Shown here piece by piece: positions 59,029-64,000 of a stretch of DNA of 64,000 nt (the first letter of the stretch is position 1; each line of letters begins with the position of its first letter). The stretch lies in NCBI RefSeq assembly GCF_027186265.1, contig NZ_CP114176.1:868001-932000 (forward strand), read 5' to 3'. The position numbers were made by a program, and so were the translations under genes. This stretch comes from Lentibacillus daqui. GTDB lineage: Bacteria; Bacillota; Bacilli; Bacillales; Amphibacillaceae. The notes under the pieces were generated by a model. The model was not told the DNA's origin and did no database searches. It saw only the letters and a list, made by a program, of their open reading frames with translations.

Positions 59029-60309
59029 ATGTCACAAGCGTTATTTATTAAACATGGAGCACAGGTTATTACGATGAAAGGTCACTCCGATAATCCAGCG
59101 AAGAAAAGTGCTATGCGAGATCTTGATATTATTGAAGATGGTGCCGTTCTTATCCAGGACGGCACAATCAAAGCGGTTGGCACGACACAAGAGATCAGAG
59201 GAAAATTTCCAGATGAGGTTGCCCAGGCCAAACATATTGATGCAACAAATAAGCTGGTCACCCCTGGATTAATTGATCCGCATACTCATCTGGTGCATGC
59301 AGGAACGAGAGAGAATGAGTATGCTATGCGGTTGAAAGGGAAAACGTATATGGAAATTATGAATGCTGGTGGGGGTATTCATGCGACAACCCGTGCGACA
59401 AAAGCGGCTGACTTTGATCAATTATATGATGAATCCCAAAAAAGGCTCAACACGATGTTGGAACATGGGGTAACTACAGTAGAGGCAAAAAGTGGCTATG
59501 GCTTATCATGGGATGATGAGCGAAAACAGCTTGAGGTTGCCAAAAAATTGAATGATAATCATGTGATTGATATTGTTTCAACATTTATGGGTGCACACGC
59601 TGTTCCCCTGGAAGAGAAGCATAATCCAGAAGTTTTTGTAGAACGGGTTATTCAGGAGATGATTCCTAAAGTTGCCGAAGAAAAATTGGCTGTGTTCAAT
59701 GATGTGTTTTGTGAACGTGGTGTTTTCACTCCGGATCAATCAAGACGAATTTTGGAAGCCGGTAAAGAATATGGACTGATTCCAAAAATTCATGCGGATG
59801 AAATTGAACCGTATGGAGGCGCAGAACTCGCAGCTGAAGTCGGGGCGATTTCCGCCGATCATTTACTAAAAGCCTCTGAAAAAGGCATTCAACAAATGGC
59901 TGAAAAGGATGTGATTGGTGTACTACTTCCTGGAACGGCATTCTTTTTAATGGCCGAATTTGCCCAAGCACGAAAAATGATTGATCAAGGGGTGCCTGTA
60001 GCTCTTTCTACCGATGCCAATCCCGGCTCATCACCAACCTTGTCGCTGCAATTTATTATGAATTTAGGCTGTTTAAAAATGGGAATGACACCGGAAGAGG
60101 TATTAACGGCAACAACCATCAATGCCGCACACGCTATCAATCGTGCGGATGTAGTTGGTAGCTTGGAAGTTGGGAAAAAAGCGGATATTGCTATTTTTGA
60201 TGTGGGAAATTATTACATGTTGTCGTATCAGTATGGGATGAATCATATTGATACGGTGATTAAGGAAGGTAGGGAAGTGGTTGATGGAAAAAAGCCGTTA
60301 GTAGTTTAA
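59029..60309 (+). CDS. hutI: Imidazolonepropionase
   Basis: 426 residues, amidohydrolase superfamily: PHTHLVHAGTRENEYAMRLKG (metal and substrate site), KSGYGLS, IHADEIEPYGGAELAAE and STDANPGSSPTLSLQFIM. Third enzyme of histidine degradation. AGGGAGA lies at the end of hutU. There is no gap for a separate promoter. Confidence 0.96.
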   Translation: MSQALFIKHGAQVITMKGHSDNPAKKSAMRDLDIIEDGAVLIQDGTIKAVGTTQEIRGKFPDEVAQAKHIDATNKLVTPGLIDPHTHLVHAGTRENEYAMRLKGKTYMEIMNAGGGIHATTRATKAADFDQLYDESQKRLNTMLEHGVTTVEAKSGYGLSWDDERKQLEVAKKLNDNHVIDIVSTFMGAHAVPLEEKHNPEVFVERVIQEMIPKVAEEKLAVFNDVFCERGVFTPDQSRRILEAGKEYGLIPKIHADEIEPYGGAELAAEVGAISADHLLKASEKGIQQMAEKDVIGVLLPGTAFFLMAEFAQARKMIDQGVPVALSTDANPGSSPTLSLQFIMNLGCLKMGMTPEEVLTATTINAAHAINRADVVGSLEVGKKADIAIFDVGNYYMLSYQYGMNHIDTVIKEGREVVDGKKPLVV

Positions 60310-60388
60310 ATATACAAGGGGATAGATAGTAAGTTTAGATTGATTTACTCGTAGTAGGGAGCAGCAAGCGAAAGGAATGGTTATATAT

Positions 60389-61819
60389 ATGGATAAAACT
60401 GAAAAGAAAATTTCGTTCGGCTTGGCTATTATCCCCTTTCTTGTCATGATTATCGCAATGACATTTGTGATTATTGTATTTGATGGGGATCCACATATCC
60501 CAATCCTATTTGGGGCAATTACTGCTGGATTCATTGCCTGGTTGTGTGGGTATTCTTGGATAGAGTTGGAAAAGTTCATTTATCAAGGCATTACCAAGGT
60601 TTTACCTGCAGTAGTAATTTTAATTTTGGTCGGTCTGATCATTAGTGCCTGGATTGGTGGAGGAATTGTGACAACAATGATTTATTATGGTTTGAAAATC
60701 ATCACACCATCCTTCTTTTTACCTGCTATGCTAATTATTAGTTCCGTCGTAACAGTAATGATTGGGAGTTCATGGTCGACGATTGGAACAATTGGTGTGG
60801 CGGGAATGGGAATTGGTATCAGTATGGGTATTCCTCCAGCCATGATTGTTGGGGCGATTGTTTCGGGTGCGTTTTTTGGGGATAAAATGTCACCGCTTTC
60901 GGATACGACAGTTCTTGCATCCGGAATTGCGGGTACAACCTTGTCGCAGCATATTAAACATATGCTGTACACCACAATTCCGGCATACATTATTGCGCTG
61001 ATTGTCTATGTAATAATGGGAATGAAATTTGCGGGAAATGCGGTTGATACTCACGTAATTGATGGTGTAATGATAAGCCTGCAAGATAATTTTGTGATCT
61101 CTCCTTGGCTGTTACTTATACCACTAGCGGTGATACTTCTAGTATTTAAAAAAGTACCTGCACTTCCTGCATTAACGGTGGGTATTATTTTGGGATTTCT
61201 GGTGGATATTTTTGCCCAAGGTGGTTCTGTTGGAGAAGCAGTGAATGCGTTACAAGGCGGCTATGAAATTGAAACGCAAAACGAGACAGTGAATAACCTA
61301 TTAAATCAAGGTGGATTGGATTCCATGATGTACACTGTATCGTTAGCAATGGTTGCGATGATATTTGGCGGATTTATGGAGAGCACAGGTATGTTATCAA
61401 CTATTGTCGAACAAATTTTGAAAGTGGCTAAAACGGCAAGAACTTTATGCGCAACCACTGTTGTTACTTCTTTTTTCATGAATGTCATTACAGCAGAACA
61501 ATATATATCCATCATTATTCCAGGTAGAATGTATGCAAGCTCATATATGGAAAAGAGGTTAGATCCGAAAAATTTATCCCGGGCCCTTGAAGACGGTGGA
61601 ACAGTTACTTCACCATTAGTACCGTGGAGTACAGATGCAATATTCGTTATGAGTACCTTGGGTATAAGCGCATGGGCTTATGCTCCCTATGCTGTATTAA
61701 ACTATTGTGTTCCTGTTATATCCATTATTTTCTCTTTGTTTGGTTTTTCAATTGTATATAAGAAAAAACAAGCTAACGAAAAAAAGAACGAAGATGAAAG
61801 TATGGATGTAAGTTTATGA
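60389..61819 (+). CDS. NhaC-type antiporter-family transporter in the hut operon
   Basis: About 476 residues with 11-12 hydrophobic spans, matching the NhaC/YuiF branch: MIGSSWSTIGTIGVAGMGIGISMGIPPAMIVGAIVSGAFFGDKMSPLSDTTVL and NVITAEQYISIIIPGRMY...SRALEDGGTVTSPLVPWSTDA. Such transporters appear in amino acid catabolic clusters, so histidine or imidazole-compound uptake is plausible. Sodium-proton exchange is the alternative. It sits where hutM usually sits. Confidence 0.82.
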   Translation: MDKTEKKISFGLAIIPFLVMIIAMTFVIIVFDGDPHIPILFGAITAGFIAWLCGYSWIELEKFIYQGITKVLPAVVILILVGLIISAWIGGGIVTTMIYYGLKIITPSFFLPAMLIISSVVTVMIGSSWSTIGTIGVAGMGIGISMGIPPAMIVGAIVSGAFFGDKMSPLSDTTVLASGIAGTTLSQHIKHMLYTTIPAYIIALIVYVIMGMKFAGNAVDTHVIDGVMISLQDNFVISPWLLLIPLAVILLVFKKVPALPALTVGIILGFLVDIFAQGGSVGEAVNALQGGYEIETQNETVNNLLNQGGLDSMMYTVSLAMVAMIFGGFMESTGMLSTIVEQILKVAKTARTLCATTVVTSFFMNVITAEQYISIIIPGRMYASSYMEKRLDPKNLSRALEDGGTVTSPLVPWSTDAIFVMSTLGISAWAYAPYAVLNYCVPVISIIFSLFGFSIVYKKKQANEKKNEDESMDVSL

Positions 61820-62014
61820 AAACTATGATTAACGAAATTGGAAAGTAGGTTGGTCCAATTTTATAGCTGGATGGAAGAGAACTTATCAAAATTGGATTAG
61901 AAGAGAGAAAAGTCTATATTTCAGTCTAATGTTCAGATTATTCTCCATAATACAACAAATGGAGTATAATATTTGAATATAATAGTTATTAGCTATTAGT
62001 TTTCTGATTATAAA

Positions 62015-62028
62015 AGGAGAACGCTTAC
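62015..62028. promoter_or_regulatory. cre-like site at the start of hutP
   Basis: GGAGAACGCTTACA, two mismatches from the cre consensus, overlapping the ribosome site of hutP. TATAAT at 61964-61969 lies upstream behind a CTCCAT-N10-ATGGAG dyad (61942-61963). Confidence 0.4.
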
Positions 62029-62463
62029 ATGAGGAAGCCCTCTATAGGAAAAATAGCAGCATTATTGGCAATGCTGGATGAGAATGAACCAATGCCCTTA
62101 GTATTGGATGAAAAAGATATCAGTATATGTCTGGGAAAAGTTGGATCGATGAATATGCAAAAGGTTATTTCGGCTGTTGAAACAGCGGTAAAAAGAAATG
62201 GTTTAATTCAGGAAGAGGTATACCGCGAGACACATGCGTTGTATCATGCAATCATGGAAGCGCTGGAAGGTGTAACAAGAGGACAGCTTGCAATCGGTGA
62301 TATGATGCGAACAGTGGGACTTCGTTTTGCTATCGTTCGCTCAAGACCATATCCAAACGAAATTGAGGGTGAATGGATTGCAGTTGCATTTTATGGAACC
62401 ATTGGTGCTCCAGTAAAAGGTTTGGAGCATGAGGCACTCGGTTTGGGAATTAACCATATCTAA
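62029..62463 (+). CDS. hutP: HutP, histidine-responsive RNA-binding antiterminator
   Basis: 144 residues, the normal size. The conserved IGKIAALLAMLDE N-terminus, ETHALYHAIMEALEGVTRGQ, and GEWIAVAFYGTIGAPVKGLEHEALGLGINHI C-terminus are typical of HutP. The protein forms hexamers and, with histidine and Mg, binds NAG-N4-NAG RNA to prevent termination ahead of hutH. A matching site lies immediately downstream (62484-62500). Confidence 0.95.
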   Translation: MRKPSIGKIAALLAMLDENEPMPLVLDEKDISICLGKVGSMNMQKVISAVETAVKRNGLIQEEVYRETHALYHAIMEALEGVTRGQLAIGDMMRTVGLRFAIVRSRPYPNEIEGEWIAVAFYGTIGAPVKGLEHEALGLGINHI

Positions 62464-62483
62464 TAATTATATGTCATGACCTA

Positions 62484-62500
62484 TAGTAACGAGTTGTTAG
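62484..62500 (+). promoter_or_regulatory. HutP RNA-binding site
   Basis: UAG-UAAC-GAG-UUGU-UAG: three NAG triplets each separated by exactly four bases, the pattern recognised by HutP. The last G is the first base of the terminator stem. Confidence 0.75.
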
Positions 62501-62546
62501 GGGGTGATGATGGCTTATTTTGTGATGCCATGGTCACCTCCTTTTT
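62500..62546 (+). terminator. HutP-controlled terminator upstream of hutH
   Basis: GGGGGTGATGATGGC (62500-62514) pairs with GCCATGGTCACCTCC (62527-62541) with a central mismatch, followed by TTTTT. Confidence 0.8.
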
Positions 62547-62594
62547 GTTATTAAAAGTTTAAAAAATGTAATGATAGAGAGGGAGGAGCCCATC

Positions 62595-64000
62595 ATGATT
62601 AAATTAACCGGTGAAACATTAACCATTGAGCAATTAAAGGAAATTCTTATCAATCAAGAAGATGTATCTATTTCAAATGAAAGTATGCATAAGGTTAGCA
62701 ATAGCAGATCTGCTGTAGAGCAAATAGTTTCTGATAAAAAGACTGTATATGGGATCACTACAGGTTTTGGCAAATTTAGTGATGTGATGATTAAGCAAGA
62801 AGATGTAGAAGATTTACAACTAAATTTAATTCATTCACATGCCTGTGGTATTGGTGATCCTTTTCCGGAAATTGTTTCAAGAGCTATGATGGTACTGCGC
62901 TTAAATGCATTATTAAAAGGATTTTCAGGTATACGTCCAGTTGTAGTGGAAACCTTGGCTGAGTTGATTAATAAACGGGTACATCCTGTTATTCCGCAAC
63001 AAGGCTCCTTGGGGGCTTCCGGTGATTTGGCTCCACTGGCTCACCTTACACTCGTTTTAATTGGTGAGGGTAAAGTCTTTAATGAATCTGGGGCACCTGT
63101 TGATGCAGCGGCTGTTTTAAATGAAAAAGGCATTCAGCCAATTGTGTTACAAGCGAAAGAGGGGCTGGCGCTGATAAATGGTACACAAGCAATGGTAGCC
63201 ATGGGGGTTGTGAATTATATAGAAGCCGAGCAGCTTGCTTATGACAGCGAATGGATTGCGGCAATGACCATAGAGGGGTTGGAAGGAATTATTGATGCGT
63301 TTAATCCTGCTGTTCATGAAGTAAGAGGTTATCCACAACAAATTACTGTAGCCAGCAGATTAACGGATTGGTTACAAGGAAGCCAGCTGACTACCCGTCA
63401 AGGAGAAAAGCGGGTACAAGATGCGTATTCATTACGTTGCATTCCGCAAGTACATGGAGCATCGTGGCAAGCGCTGGATTATGTGAAGGAGAAACTGGAG
63501 ATCGAAGCAAATGCTGCTACGGATAACCCACTTATTTTTGATGGAGGAGAAGTTGTTATATCAGGGGGGAATTTCCATGGCCAACCAATTGCTTTAGCTA
63601 TGGATTTCCTAAAGATCGCAGTGGCTGAATTAGCAAATATATCTGAGAGACGTATTGAACGATTAGTTAATCCGCAATTAAATGATTTGCCACCATTTCT
63701 TAGTTCACACCCGGGGCTTCAGTCAGGTGCCATGATTATGCAATATGCGGCTGCATCGCTTGTATCCGAAAATAAAACGTTAGCACATCCGGCAAGTGTT
63801 GATTCTATTCCATCATCAGCCAATCAGGAAGATCATGTAAGCATGGGGACAATTGGATCCAGACATGCTTCGATGATTGTACAAAACGCACGTCGTGTTT
63901 TAGCAATTGAATGTATTTGCGCTCTTCAAGCGGTGGAACATAGGGGAACGAAAAATATCTCACCTAAATTGTTTAAGAAATTGGAACAAATTCGTGAAGT
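62595..64000 (+). CDS. hutH: Histidine ammonia-lyase, partial (C-terminus beyond window)
   Basis: The first 468 residues are present; the family is about 505 long. The MIO cofactor is formed by A141-S142-G143 in GSLGASGDLAPLAH; YGITTGFGKFSD and ATDNPLIF...GGNFHGQPIALAMD are the other signature segments. It deaminates histidine to urocanate. The ATG lies behind GGGAGGAG. Placement after hutP and its antiterminator repeats the Bacillus order hutP-hutH, although the other hut genes lie upstream. Confidence 0.96.
   Translation, partial: MIKLTGETLTIEQLKEILINQEDVSISNESMHKVSNSRSAVEQIVSDKKTVYGITTGFGKFSDVMIKQEDVEDLQLNLIHSHACGIGDPFPEIVSRAMMVLRLNALLKGFSGIRPVVVETLAELINKRVHPVIPQQGSLGASGDLAPLAHLTLVLIGEGKVFNESGAPVDAAAVLNEKGIQPIVLQAKEGLALINGTQAMVAMGVVNYIEAEQLAYDSEWIAAMTIEGLEGIIDAFNPAVHEVRGYPQQITVASRLTDWLQGSQLTTRQGEKRVQDAYSLRCIPQVHGASWQALDYVKEKLEIEANAATDNPLIFDGGEVVISGGNFHGQPIALAMDFLKIAVAELANISERRIERLVNPQLNDLPPFLSSHPGLQSGAMIMQYAAASLVSENKTLAHPASVDSIPSSANQEDHVSMGTIGSRHASMIVQNARRVLAIECICALQAVEHRGTKNISPKLFKKLEQIRE

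Overview
The window is chromosomal DNA from a low-GC Gram-positive bacterium of the Bacillaceae. The evidence is strong AGGAGG ribosome sites, frequent TTG/GTG starts, sigma-A promoters, a THI-box (TPP) riboswitch, the HutP antitermination system, and Bacillus-type murein recycling genes. Gene content and style suggest a halotolerant genus such as Virgibacillus or Oceanobacillus, but nothing here fixes the genus.

Layout. 1-4790: a partial aminotransferase, a DUF3870 gene behind a structured leader, and a DUF819 transporter / dipeptide epimerase / NlpC-P60 endopeptidase set for murein peptides. 4903-13140 (minus): a complete type II Wadjet system, jetA-jetB-jetC-jetD. 13404-14111: a TacAT-like antitoxin/GNAT toxin pair whose toxin looks frameshifted. 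14278-18854: AEC transporter, MgtC-like protein, aminopeptidase C, Rpn-type nuclease. 19179-19422: tRNA-Gly, tRNA-Pro, tRNA-Ala. 19778-30025: Pcp with its DUF979/DUF969 permease, a small hypothetical gene, a pRiA4b ORF-3-like gene, SulP transporter, diaminopimelate dehydrogenase, GlcG-like protein, a second enolase-superfamily enzyme and an M20 amidohydrolase. 30465-32016: a tiny AtzG-like protein coupled to an amidase.

32162-36660: a MurNAc operon mupG-murQ-murP-murR with a compact control region (paired palindromes, promoter, cre-like site). 36675-46508: a LysR regulator and malate synthase G, then glcE-glcF-glcD and a lactate/glycolate permease. 46578-52133: a TPP-riboswitch thiamin operon (tenI-thiS-thiG-thiF) followed by Gat-type PTS genes (EIIC, EIIB) and tenA. 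52134-55357: an accessory island with two decayed gatB copies flanking a lipoprotein / lipase-like protein / small helical protein module. That module resembles type VII-secreted lipase toxins with reversed domain order. 55358-64000: a LysR regulator and a reorganised histidine-utilisation locus (hutG-hutU-hutI-NhaC-type transporter, then hutP-hutH). hutH runs off the end and a HutP-type RNA site precedes its terminator.

Taken together, the cell appears equipped to scavenge its own and foreign peptidoglycan (MurNAc, muropeptides, meso-DAP), pyroglutamyl peptides, glycolate and histidine. The most novel-looking items are the TslA-like lipase module between gatB relics, the PTS genes embedded in a thiamin operon, the frameshifted toxin, and two families of 21-bp-period intergenic repeats that read as heptads.
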